Assembly (NCBI GenBank): GCA_001724265.1 | Contig: MEDY01000343.1 | Coordinates: 1-32,225, forward strand | Reading direction: 5' to 3' | DNA: 32,225 nt | DNA from: Rhizaria sp. SCN 62-66 | Lineage: Eukaryota; Rhizaria, unplaced | In this document: positions 10,219-20,394 of the stretch, in pieces | Numbering within the stretch: the stretch's first letter is position 1 | Layout of the letters: every line of letters begins with the position of its first letter | Program-made: the position numbers and the translations under genes | The notes under the pieces: model-generated | What the model was told of the DNA's origin: nothing | Seen by the model: the letters and a program-made list of their open reading frames with translations, nothing else | Database searches by the model: none

Positions 10219-12412
10219 TTACATACCAGAGTAGGCGGGGCCGCCTCCACCCTCGGGCACGGTCCACTTGATGTACTCCTTGGGCATCTTGATGGAGCAC
10301 GTCTTGCAATGCACGCAGTTCTGCGCGTTGATCTGCAGCTTCTTGCTCCCGTCCGCCTTCTCGGGGAACTCATACACGCCGGCGGGGCAAAACCGCGTCT
10401 CGGGCGCCGCGTAGACGGCCAGCGACATGTCCGGGTCGGCCTCCTGCCCGGGCTTGATCCGCAGGTGAGCGGGCTGGTTCTCCTCGTGGCTGACGCCGGA
10501 GCGCGCGAGATTCTCCAGCAGCGGGAACGAGATCACGCCGTCGGGCTTCATGTACTCGATCGGGGTGCAGTCCGCGGCCTTCTTGGTCGCCTCGGAGTCC
10601 GAGGTGTGGCCGTGCGACAGCGTCCACGGAGCGCTCTCGCCGAGCACGAACTGCTCCAGTCCGGCGTTGGCCAAGAAAGGCAGTAGGCCGAACTTGAACG
10701 CGGGGCGGATGTTGCGTACGTCAGCGAGCTCGGCCGTGACGGGGGACTCCTCCATGCGGGACAGGATCTCACCGACCTCGCGGCCGCTAAGCGCGGCGTC
10801 GAGGTCAACGGACTCAGGCGCCGCGAAGGGGAACGAAGCGGAGACGCCACCCTCGGCATCGCGTGAGAAGGCGACGTTGGACGCGGCGGCGATGCGCTCG
10901 AAGATGCCCTCGGCGGCCTCCATGCCGGACTTCATGGCGTTGTGCGAGCCCTTGATCTTGGGCACGTTGACGTAGCCGGCGGAGCAGCCAAGCAGCGCGC
11001 CGCCAGGGAAAGTGACCTTGGGGATGGACTGGTAGCCGCCCTCGTTGATCACGCGCGCGCCGTACGAGATGCACCGGCCGCCCTCGAGCGTGGCCTTGAT
11101 CAGAGGGTGGTGCTTGTAGGTCTGGAACTCCATGTACGGGTTCAGGTACGGGTTCGGGTAGTCGAGGCCGACGACGAGGCCGACGAGCACTTGGTTCTCC
11201 CCAATGTGGTACATGAACGAACCGGCGTAGGTGTCCATGGGCGTCGGGTAGCCGATGGTGTGGACAACCTTGCCCGGCACGTGCTTCTCTGATGGGATCT
11301 CCCAGATCTCCTTCAGGCCGATGCCGTACGTCTGGTTCTCGCGGCCCTCGCGCAGCTTGAACTTAGCGATCACTTCCTCAGAGCATGATCCGCGCGCGCC
11401 CTCCGAGAATAGAGTCTGCTTGGCGCGGATCTCCATGCCGCGGGCGTAGTTGGCCGTGGGCTGGCCGTCCTTGCCAATGCCGACATCGCCCGTGGCAATG
11501 CCCAGCACGGCGGACTTGTCCTCATTGTACAGCACCTCAGCCGCAGCGAAACCAGTGTAGATGTCCACGCCCGCGGCCTCGGCCTGCTCGGCGAGCCACG
11601 CGCACAAGCGGCCCAGCGAGATGACGTAGTTGCCGTGGTTGTCCAGCGAAGGCGGAATCGGCAGCGGGATCGCGGAGGACTCGGTAAGGAAGTAGAACGA
11701 GTCCTCGGCGACGGGCGTCTCGAGGGGCGCGCCGAGCTCGCGCCAGTTGGGGATGAGCTCGTCGAGGTACGTCGGGATGAAGACGTTACCGGACAGGATA
11801 TGGTCGCCGACCTGCGCGCCCTTCTCGACAACGCAGACAGAGAGCTCGATGCCGGCCGCGGTGGCGAGCTGCTTCAGGCGGATGGCGGCAGAGAGGCCGG
11901 CGGGGCCGGCGCCGACGATCACGACGTCGAAGTCGACCGACTCGCGGGGCTCTGTGCGAGATAGAAATTGAACCAGAGGAGATATAGGTCGATGACGGAA
12001 TTAGAAATGCAGTATGTAATGTCAGGTAATAGTCGTGCATAATTCTGAGTCGCTTCAAGAGCACAGAAGCGTCCCGAAGAGAAATATACGGCTCCGAAAA
12101 TGTGTCTGGGTTCGACGTACCAGTGGGGACGAAAGGAGCGGGCTTCTCCTCAGCAGCAGCGGGAGCGGAGAAGGCGCGCACAGAGTCGGTCTTGCCGAAG
12201 CCGGGGAAGCGCGGCATGGCGGTGGAGACGGCGAGCGGGCGCTGCGTGCGGGCGAGACGCGCGACGGCCGAGGTGGTGGCGGCGGGCAGCGAGAACGACG
12301 CGGCCGGGGCAGAGGCGAGCGAGGCGCCGCTGGTGAGCGACAACGCGGACGACGCGGCGCCCGCAGCCTTGAACACACCGCGGTTGAGGCGGGAAATAGA
12401 CCGGCTCAGCAT
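10219..12412 (-). CDS. ETFDH: Electron transfer flavoprotein-ubiquinone oxidoreductase (ETF-QO)
   Basis: Inner mitochondrial membrane enzyme that passes electrons from ETF (fatty acid and amino acid oxidation) to ubiquinone. Exons 12121-12412 and 10219-11951 join over a 169-nt intron (GTACGT...CACAG) to give 674 residues ending in TAA. The N-terminus is a Ser/Ala/Arg-rich mitochondrial presequence (MLSRSISRLNRGVFKAAG, later RAFSAP). The FAD-binding Rossmann motif VVIVGAGPAGLSAAIRLKQL starts near residue 107. The C-terminal 4Fe-4S ligands are visible: FCPAGVYEF (Cys about 619) and CVHCKTC (about 643, 646, 649). The extreme end PEGGGGPAYSGM matches the family almost exactly, which also shows that this TAA is a genuine stop. 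The family is usually about 600-620 residues; the excess is presequence plus modest insertions. The upstream in-frame ATG (12478) is rejected because its extra residues do not look like a presequence. Confidence 0.97.
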
Positions 12413-13295
12413 CGGAGGCTGCTGTGGGAAGTGAAAATGTCGAAACGTGCAAGAGGGGTCGGGTGAGGTGGATCTCATTGGGAGGGGCTTACAAAAGCGT
12501 GGATATAACGACCGGTCAAACGTGAATACGTGTGCTGATTTAAAGAAATGTGGTTAAGTGCGCGATCAAATCAGATATAAAACTTCAATTCAACTGACTG
12601 TTTCTGTGCACTATAACGCGGCGGGAAAATTCTCGACGACTGGTTGCGGAACGAGTCACAGCGTGAGTCGCCACACAGCAGAGCACTTCAAGAAGAGAAA
12701 AGCGAGGAGATGTGACTTGATAACGAGTGTATTGGCACGTGATGCTACACAAAAGAAAACGCAAATAGATTAATAGAGTTGTCTTCTCTTTCCGCGTTCA
12801 GGGGCGCAAAGAGCATGGGTCTCTACCCGCGACAGATCGGCTCAGACGGGGGAGGCGCAAACGGCGCGAACTCCAGCCCGCCCGACCACCGCAGCCGCGG
12901 ACCAAGGAGGGGGGAATGGTGGTGATGACGATGGTGTTGTTGTTGTGAGGCCTGGCATGAAGGCCTCGTGGCGGAGACAGCGTCTGCTCTCATCTCATCG
13001 AAAAACAAAACGGAAAGCTTGTCAAAGCGCGGATAAATACTCACGAGGTGAGATGAGAGAGGGGAAGTATCGCTCTCGCACGCGCGCCGCTCCAGCCAGC
13101 CCGTCTAGCCCCCGTGCTTGTGACGCGAGGAGACGAGGGCTGACGCGGAAGTGGCCGCAGTCCAGAACGGGTGACTTGGATCGCGCAGATTGACGAGTTG
13201 CTCTCAAATCTTCACGCCGCCTTGCCTTGTCTTATCGTTGTATCACCAGCGAGCTGACCGGCAGCTGGTGAGTGGAACGAGTGATGCCGACGCAC
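12413..13295. other. Intergenic region upstream of ETF-QO and downstream of ATP synthase delta
   Basis: Both neighbours are on the minus strand, so this contains the ETF-QO promoter and the delta-subunit 3' UTR. An E2F-like GCGGGAAAA lies at about 12620-12630, but a single match means little. Positions 12830-13200 are more GC-rich than the rest, yet the frames there have no recognisable protein features. No tRNA or repeat is seen. Confidence 0.5.
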
Positions 13296-13769
13296 TTACT
13301 GGAGGGCGAGGTTGATGGCGTTGAAGACGTCGACGTTGATGCGAGCGTGGACCTGCTGCTCCTCGGTGGTGGCCTTGGCGAGCTCGGCGTTGGCGTCCTC
13401 GAGGGACTTCTTGACCTTAGCGAGGTCGAAGTCCTCGAGGGGGATGGCCTCGGAGCAGGTCACGGAGGCGGACGAGTTCTCCTCGACGACGAGGAAGCCG
13501 CCGGGGACGAAGAACTTGCTGGGGGCCGCGGTAGCGTCAGCGTAGACGGACACGACGCCGGGCTTGAGCTCAGCGATGGTGGGGGCGTGGTTGGCGAGGA
13601 CGCCCATGTCACCCTCGGTGGTGGAGAGCACGACCTGGTACACAGGAGCGTTGTCGCTGATGACAGCGCTGGGGCTGGCGAAAGTCAGGTTCAGGAAACC
13701 CTCCTTAGCAGCAGGCGCCTCCGCAAAGAGCGTGCGGGTGGCCCGGATAGCACGGAAAGAGCGAAGCAT
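13296..13769 (-). CDS. ATP5F1D: Mitochondrial F1-ATP synthase delta subunit (bacterial epsilon homologue)
   Basis: Central-stalk subunit of the mitochondrial ATP synthase, coupling gamma rotation to the c-ring. It has 157 residues and a TAA stop. The ATG at 13769 begins a presequence (MLRSFRAIRATRTLF). The mature part starts about residue 24 (LNLTFASPSAV) and shows the beta-sandwich signature GDMGVLANHAPTIAELKPGVVSV, then FFVPGGFLVVEENSSASVTCSEAI, and a C-terminal helical hairpin (AKVKKSLEDANAELAKATTEEQ). Length fits the family (about 140-170). The ATG sits 3 nt after a pyrimidine-rich tract ending CCACACAG, so an intron in the 5' UTR is possible. An upstream motif block at 13983-14030 is shared with eS6. 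Confidence 0.95.
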   Translation of the reverse strand: MLRSFRAIRATRTLFAEAPAAKEGFLNLTFASPSAVISDNAPVYQVVLSTTEGDMGVLANHAPTIAELKPGVVSVYADATAAPSKFFVPGGFLVVEENSSASVTCSEAIPLEDFDLAKVKKSLEDANAELAKATTEEQQVHARINVDVFNAINLALQ

Positions 13770-14312
13770 CTTCTGTGTGGCTAGAACGTCGAGGAGCAAA
13801 AGTTTAAGCAAACAAAAATAGGGTGAGGCGTGCTCCAGTGAAAATGAACGCAAATGCTCGTATATAACACAGGCTGAACTCTCCAAATAAATCACTTTAA
13901 ATGTAAACTACATTGATCCCAGCGAGAAATCAACCTCAACACAAGCGCCCGACGACACAGTTGAGCTCGGTCAGAAGTCGGCCCCACCGACCGACCGCTT
14001 AGCGGCTTTACTTCTCTCATTTTTCGGCCCTCTAGCTGGTCTCAGACGGAACCCCGAAAAAATCATCATCTAAGCATGCCATACTCTCATTAAACCCCCA
14101 ATACAAAAATAACTACAGACTAGTTAGTATTTCTCATGCAACAATAGATGTATATCGAAAGACTTAAACATGTATTAGTCTAGTGTCATAGCACTAAGGT
14201 TCGAAAAAGAAGAAACATCGCCAATATCAACAGATACCATCACCACCTACCAGCATATAGAAAAACGAAGTAACGAGTGAGCCAGAACTCAAAGCGAACA
14301 TTGCTCGTGCGC
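13770..14312. other. Intergenic region between ATP synthase delta promoter and Rpn2 3' end
   Basis: About 13770-14030 is the delta-subunit leader and promoter, including a pyrimidine-rich stretch just before its ATG. About 14040-14312 is A+T-rich and is presumably the Rpn2 3' UTR and terminator region. No gene is seen. Confidence 0.6.
13983..14030 (-). promoter_or_regulatory. Putative composite promoter element upstream of ATP synthase delta
   Basis: On the + strand: CCCACCGA (13983-13990), CTTAGCG (13998-14004), ATTTTTCGGCCC (14019-14030). The order and orientation are the same as at 787-855 before eS6. The last element lies 250 nt upstream of the ATG. Gaps between words differ (7 and 14 nt here, 24 and 18 nt at eS6), which argues for separate binding sites rather than a copied block. 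Confidence 0.5.
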
Positions 14313-17300
14313 TTAGAGCTTCATGTTGAAGCTGGGAGGCACATCGGGCTCGTCGTCGTCGTCCTCATCCTTGGCGTCCTTAACAGAACCCTTGTTTTTG
14401 TCATCAGACGCGGTGTCCTCAGCAGCCTTCTCCTTGGCCGCGCTCTCGTCCTCCTCCTTGTCCTTGTCCTCCATCTTCTTGACCGCCGCGGCCTCCGCAG
14501 CCGCCTTGTCACCGCCCTCCTTCTTGTCCGCGCCGCCCTCAGCAGCGCCAGCGTCCTTCTTGTCGTCCTTGTCGCTGCCGTCGAGCGTCTTGCCGTCCGT
14601 CGCGGTCGCGATGACCGTGGGCGGGAAGACCTCGTACTCCTCGCCGGGACGCTGGTCCTCGAGCACGACCACACCGGAGATCTTGGTCGTCACAGGGTGG
14701 AAGCGCTGCGTCGGCGGCACCACGATGAACCGCTGCTGCGCTGGCACCACGCGAGTCGGGTTGGACAGGATCACGACCTTGTCCTCCACCGGCGCGGCGG
14801 GCGTGGCGGCGGCCGCGGCCGCGGGGGCAGCGGCGTCGTCGTCGTCGTCCATGGCAATGGGCTTGCCGGCAAGCGAGCTGCTGCTGATGCTGCTGTTCGT
14901 GCCGGTGGGCGCGGCGGCGACACGGCCGCCTGCCACAGTCGGCACGTGCGCGGGCGTCGGCGACTGCGCGCTCGCACCCGAGCTCGCACTGGAGCTCGAG
15001 TCAGCGGCGGACGACGAGGCGGCGGCGGGCTTGGTGTTGGAGGGCGCGGCGACCGCAGAGGCGGCGCGGGAGAGCAGAGAGCCCGTGCGGGAGAGAGCGG
15101 CGCCCTCGACGCGCTTCTTCTTCTTCTTGCCGATCGACAGCACATTGACGACCTTCTTCTTCTCGTCCTCCTTCTTGGCCTCGGCCGCGGGCTTCGGGTA
15201 CCCGAACCACGACGGGGGCTTCGCGGAGACCAGCTTCCACGCCGTGGGCACCTTGAGCTCCTGGGTCACGCCGATGACGGCGGCGGGCGACAGCGATAGC
15301 GAGATCATGTTGACGAGAGGGTGCCAGTACCAGTACTGGCAGAACAGCGCCGCGCCCGCGATCGCCACCATGCGCTTGTGGCCCGTCGACGACCGAAGCA
15401 CGACAACGCTGTTCTTGCCGCCCGCGTCGACCAGACCGGCGCCGAGGTACACGCCGAGCTTGCCCGCCGTGTCGCCGCGCCGGTTCGTCCCCACGGTCAC
15501 GGCCGCGCGGAAAGCCTCGAGCTTGACCTTGCCGGCGGGCGTGTCCGTCACCCCCTGGAGCAGCATGCCCATCGCGATAAATGCACCCTGCCGCACGAAG
15601 TCCGTCTTGTCCGCGATGAGCGTCTCGAGCAGCGCGTGCGCCTCGGGGATTGCGAGCCCCGCGCCAGCGCACGCCACGCCAACCGCCATCGCGGCGCCGT
15701 ACCGCACGAACGGGTTGTAGCTCTCGGCCAGCAGCGCGACGAGACGCGGCGCCTGCTCGGGCGCGTTGATGAGCACAAAGCCGAGCGCGGTCACGGCGGC
15801 GCGGCGCACGTCATCGCTCGCGTCTGTCACGGCCGCGCGCAACAGCCGCTGGATGGCCGTCGCGTCGCCCGTCGCGGCGTAGGCCAGCGCAACCGTCCAC
15901 GCGCCGCCGTAGCGCACCACGGGGTCCTTGTCGCGCAGCATGCGCGCAATGAGCGCGTCGGCGGCGCCCTCGCGGCCGTAGCTGCACAGCGCGAGACCCA
16001 TAGCGGCGCCGCGGATGGTCTTCTCGTGCGGGGAGTCCGCCGCGAGGGAAAGCAGGTCCTCCTGCACCGTCGCGTCGCCGGAGCCCAGGAAGATGAGCCC
16101 GATCGCGTATCCGGCCGCCTCGCCGACAACGGCAGACTCGGTCACGAGCAGTGCGTCGTGGACCTCGCTGTAAAGCGCGCGGTCATGGGTACCGACGGCC
16201 GAGAGCCCGAGCCCGAGCATCGCGCCGTGCGTCTGGACCTCGTCCGCGCCCTCCTTCTTGAGCGCGGCGCGCAGAAACGGTGTGTTGGCGGTGGAGATGC
16301 CGCACGACATGAGCCCCATCGCGTAGTAAGCACCGGCCTCCTCGAAGGCGGCCGCGGGCGGCGCGGGGGGGTCACCGCCGGCAGGACGGCGCGGGGCCGC
16401 GGCGGCCGCGGCGGCCGCGGCGGAGGCGGAGGCCGCGGTGGGCAGGAAAGCCGCGAGCACGGTCTCGGCCTTGGCGCAGTTGCCGCGGTTGAGGACGCCG
16501 ATGCAGCCGGTGGCGGCAAACTTGTTCCAGCCCGTCGCGGCGCGCAGCCACGGCGCGTGGGTGTGGAAGAACGCGTCCGAAGTCGAGCCGGCGTTCATGA
16601 GCGCGTTCGCCGAGACGATAGCCGAGTGCACGACCAGGTTGCGGGGCTCGGCGCGCGCGACGAAGCTGTCGAGCAGGGCCGTGTCAGTGTGGTTGTTGCG
16701 GCGGAGGAAGTCGAGAGTGAGCCGGGCAGAGACCTCGCCGCTGAGGATCGACGTCAGACGCGTCACCGCGGCGGTCGCGGCGGCCGAGGCCGAAGCGGGA
16801 GCAGAGACGGCGGCAGACACGCGCGCCATGAAGGCTACGTGCTGGTTCTCAACGAGCTCGAACGCGACCTGCAGGTAGCGGAACAAAGAAAACGATTCCA
16901 TTCAGGGCAGTGTTAGTATATATCCATAAAATTCAATCAATAGTTCAAGAATAAAATCAACAAGAAGACAAAAATATTCCAGCTGAAGTTGCGTTACATG
17001 AAAAACGGTCGTGTTTTGGAGCAGTTTAACGCACCTGGAAGGCGAGGAGGGTGTCACGCTCCGACGGGGAGCAGGCGAGCGTTGTCAGCACCTCGGCGAC
17101 GCGCTCGGCCTGGTCGAGGTAAAACAGACACTGGCACAGAGCGAGCACGTCCGAGGTGACGCTGAGCTCGGTGGCGGCGGACGCCGCGGACTCGCCGGCG
17201 CCCTCTGAGGGCCGAGTGTTGTCCTGCGACGGCGCCGTGGTGTAGAGCTTGACCAGTAGGCGGACGAGCGAGTCGCGGAGAGGCTTGGAGTCAACCGCGG

Positions 17301-17907
17301 TCATGGCCGTGGTGTAGAGGTACTTCATCAGCGGGGCAGGCGCGGGGGAGCGGATCAGCATGCTCTCGATGAGGTCCAGGCGGCACGTCTGCACCGACAG
17401 ACCCAGCGCGTCCTTGGAGGAGTTGTCCGAGGCAAAGCAGCCCTCGATGACGCGCTCGACGATGCGCTCGATGCGCGGGTCCAGCTCCGCGGGCGCCGTC
17501 TCGGCCTCGGCGCCGTCCTCGGAGGCCGAGGCGGCGAGGCAGCGCGCGCGCTGGGAGGCCGTGTAGCCGTCGATGCAGGTGGCGACGACCGACTGCGAGT
17601 AGGAATCCGTCGCGGTGACCGAGAACAGGTCGCCGGCGGAGAGGGCAAGACGGACGGCGTCGGCGGGCTCGGACATGTAGTAGTAGATCTTCGACGCAAC
17701 CGAGGCGGCGAGCGCGCGGTGCGGGAAGGCGTCGTCGTCAGCGAGGGACTCGATGGTGGTGACGGCCGAAGCGAGCTCGGACCAGAAGAGGTGGACGGTG
17801 TCGTTCATGAGCACGAGGGCCTCGCCGCGGAGGTCGTGATCCGGCTCGTCAAGCAGCGACAGCATCGGACCCGCCGACGTGTACGCCGTGGTGGTCACAG
17901 AGGCCAT
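14313..17907 (-). CDS. RPN2: 26S proteasome regulatory subunit Rpn2 (PSMD1)
   Basis: Largest non-ATPase scaffold of the 19S base; it anchors ubiquitin receptor Rpn13 and the deubiquitinase module. Exons 17035-17907 and 14313-16868 join over a 166-nt intron (GTGCGT...GCAG) at AFQ|VAFELVEN, a conserved join, giving 1142 residues and TAA. Exon 1 is the N-terminal helical repeat region (SAGPMLSLLDEPDHDLRGEAL). Exon 2 has the toroid of proteasome/cyclosome repeats, such as YAMGLMSCGISTANTPFL, GAMLGLGLSAVGTHD and AAGYAIGLIFLGSGD. The C-terminal domain includes LKVPTAWKLVSAKPPSWFGYP and SNPTRVVPAQQRF, as in PSMD1. It is longer than the human protein (953) because of Ala/Ser-rich inserts (about residue 450-470, and between the KKKKK segment and the final sandwich) plus an acidic Lys-rich tail. 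The tail ends PPSFNMKL. Confidence 0.96.
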
Positions 17908-18549
17908 GGGACGACTGGGACTGTGGAGATATCATACGTGAGAGCGGAGCGACACGGAACAGACGGGAAAAGCAACAAAGAGAGGGAACACAGCAAGACG
18001 TTAAATTCAGGTAAGATCGCGCGCTGAAAGATCAAAAGTATTCAATTAAAATGTACACACTAGGCTCCTACTCTAGCAGTCACGCGTATCTCGTAAATCG
18101 TTGATACAGGACTGAAGGCAGAGAGAATGAGGGAAGTCGAGGGTCTGATGACGGTTTGTGGTCAGTGCAAATGGATATGGTCGCATCAGGGAGGCAGACG
18201 CTAGCTAATAGCGTGTAAACAGTAACAACAATTAGATCCGTAGCGCATACAAGAATTGTGTTAATTAGAAAGCCTGGATGTGACGTGGTCGCGCTGTAGA
18301 TGCAAACGTGCATCTGACCTCAACTCATCTGGACCCAGCGGTTTGAAAACAAGCCGCCCAGTCCAGCACGCCCAAAACACGTTTGTGGTGGAACAAAAAA
18401 AAAATATTTCAAGTCAATAATAATGTGATGGGGAGAATATGTGTATGGTTCCACTGGAATTAACGTTAGTACTACATAAAAACTGCTGGTTTTGGCCCCA
18501 GCTGCGCAATATGCTGTCGAAAGTCCACTGTAAACGAGCAGCAAAGGGA
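17908..18549. other. Intergenic region between Rpn2 start and the next minus-strand gene's 3' end
   Basis: Contains the Rpn2 promoter (17908 upward) and the 3' UTR of the downstream-numbered membrane-protein gene. Moderately A+T-rich with an A9 run near 18395. No motif shared with the eS6/ATP synthase delta promoters was found, and no gene. Confidence 0.5.
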
Positions 18550-19652
18550 TCACTTATGGGGGAAGATAGCGCTCTTGACCGTGGCCCAAAGCGCGTCGCC
18601 ACTGCTGGCGTGGAGTTCCTTGTCGGAGAGCAGGCTCCGAAGGTATTCCTTCGAGGAGGCGTGCACGTGGGGGTCCGCGAGGTACCGCTCCGTGGTCTCG
18701 ACCACGAACTGGTGCACCAGGTCGCGCGTACGCTGGCTGTTTAAGTGCTCTGCAAGTCGCAATAATAGGGCGATTATACAAAGAATATAAGATCAAAATG
18801 AGACAGGATGTGTGCGCCTTAAGTACTAATGCAGCTTACACATACTGCCAAAGGATCATCTCCATAAACAATTTTTAACATCATTAAATTGAACATAAAG
18901 TAAGAGTTCAAGTTGCGTACCCTTAAGGAGCAAGTAGGTCGCCTCAACAACTTCAGGCTTCTCAAACGTGTTCTTGACGAGGGAAGCCAGCGCGGCAGAA
19001 GACACGGGGTCAACAGCAATCTCTACAACCAGATGCTTAAGATAGGCCATCGAGACAGGGTCCTGAACGACGTGCGCCAGGAGACCAACAATGGCATCCT
19101 ACAATGAAACAATGAGCAGAAAAAGAAAAGAAAAAAAACATAGCGAACAAGATCAAGTCAGAAATATATGACACAAAGTCAATTCGTAAAATATGAATGA
19201 AAAGTATCACATGTAAGTTTTATCGACACTTACCTGCGTCTCCTTCTGCTGCGAGAGGCGCGAGATGAACTCGATTGCAGTGGCCTGCACCTGGGGCTCG
19301 GTGAGGATCTTGCCACTGAGCTGCACCGCGCTCTCCTTGATGGCGTCGTCGTTGAGCGTGTTGGCCGTAACCTGCGTCGCCATCGTCTTGATCCCCGAGT
19401 CGATCTGGCGCCCGTATGTGAAGTAGATCGTCGCGCTCATTGTCGCCACCATCGCGAGGCCAGTCGTCACGAGCGTCACGAAGCGGAAGGAAAAGATCCA
19501 GTGCTTGATGGCCTCGATGATGTTGCGCGGGTTCCGCGACGACCGGCGCTTGCTGCCGGTGCCGCTACTGCCGCTGCTGTACGACTGCCCGCCGTACGCA
19601 CCGCCCCCGCCTGCGTTGGCTCCAGCGGTCCCGTCAGCGTTGTCACTGCTGC

Positions 19653-19685
<33 letters not shown>

Positions 19686-20394
19686 GTGCCATTGTGGCGT
19701 CTGCCATGGCGGCCGCGAAAGGGTCCGAGGTCGAGTAGTACGCGCGCAGCCACTCCATGCGCCCGCGCTCGGCCTCGGGGTCAGCGCCTGGCACGCGGTG
19801 CAGCGGCGCCAGGCGCACGCGCGCCGCGCGGGCGATCGACACGCTATCTCTCTCCTCGCCGTCCGACATCGACGCTTCTTCTTCCTCCGCGCGGCGCAGC
19901 GCGTCCACGTACCGGTGAAAATACACCTCCGCGAGCTCCGCGTTCGTCAGCGGCGCCGCGGCAAAGTCGAATGCGGGCGGCCGCAGCGCGTTCGGCGACG
20001 GCTGCGCGGCGTCGGCGGCGGCGCTGGCGGCGGAGTCGGAAGAGAAGGGAGGAACACGGCGGGCGTTCCAGACGTCTTTGTCCGCAAGGGTGGGGAAAAC
20101 AGGGGTAGCAAACAAATCATCAGGAACGGGGATGTTGGCTGCAGGAGTTGGCTGAACAGGCTCGGTGACGGGCCCAGGCTCCGGGACGGGCTTCGACCGG
20201 AACCAGGAGAAGAATGAAGACGTTGGCGCGTGCTAAACAGAAGCGACCGTCGGGACCAGAGTCGTTCGCGGTATGCGGACTAAGGGTGTGCCCACAGTGG
20301 AGAAATGTCGTTTTGCAATCTTCGTCAAGAGCACGGTAGACTGAGGAATGCGAGTGGGGAGCTGCCGAGAGGCAGTAACGATTGCCCCCCGCAT
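18550..20394 (-). CDS. Unrecognised single-pass membrane protein, probably mitochondrial, three exons, one in-frame TAG
   Basis: Exons 19234-20394, 18921-19098 and 18550-18749 (introns GTAAGT...TAG, 135 nt; GTACGC...CAG, 171 nt) give 512 residues ending in TGA. The first 53 residues contain no Asp or Glu and are rich in Arg, Thr and Ser, with a cleavage-like KRHFST motif: a typical mitochondrial presequence. It is followed in frame by TAG (20233-20235) and then the main body. A disordered acidic and Asn-rich region (10 Asn at about 19654-19685) precedes a basic stretch and a transmembrane helix near residues 302-324 (FVTLVTTGLAMVATMSATIY). The C-terminal 190 residues are helical, with a loosely repeated pattern of about 20 residues (EPQVQATAIEFI, DPVSMAYLKHLV, DPVSSAALASLV, KPEVVEATYLLL). 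An upstream ATG at 20460 would add 22 residues with acidic ones. No family recognised. Confidence 0.75.
19654..19685. repeat. (GTT)n / (AAC)n trinucleotide tract coding for poly-Asn
   Basis: About ten uninterrupted repeats on the + strand, read as AAC codons on the minus strand in the membrane-protein gene. A pure repeat like this is prone to length variation. Confidence 0.95.
20233..20235 (-). other. In-frame TAG after the presequence (codon 54)
   Basis: In gene sense GCT TCT GTT TAG CAC GCG CCA. The presequence-like segment and the main body are in the same frame across it. The flank CTTCTGTTTAG also looks like a 3' splice site, so a spliced alternative must be tested; the donor candidates I found upstream (GTACTG near 20402, GTAAGA near 20470) give the wrong frame. 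Confidence 0.6.

Noticed and set aside
12945-13207. Short overlapping frames on both strands between ETF-QO and ATP synthase delta
   Set aside because: Arg-rich by composition on both strands, with no start context, splice logic or domain.
14190-14215. GGTTCGAA resembling a tRNA B box
   Set aside because: No A box, acceptor stem or T-arm pairing around it; chance match.
15321-16916. 531-codon open frame on the plus strand, and a 340-codon one at 14277-15299
   Set aside because: Antisense to Rpn2, whose minus-strand frame has clear proteasome/cyclosome repeats; the plus frames show only GC-skewed composition.
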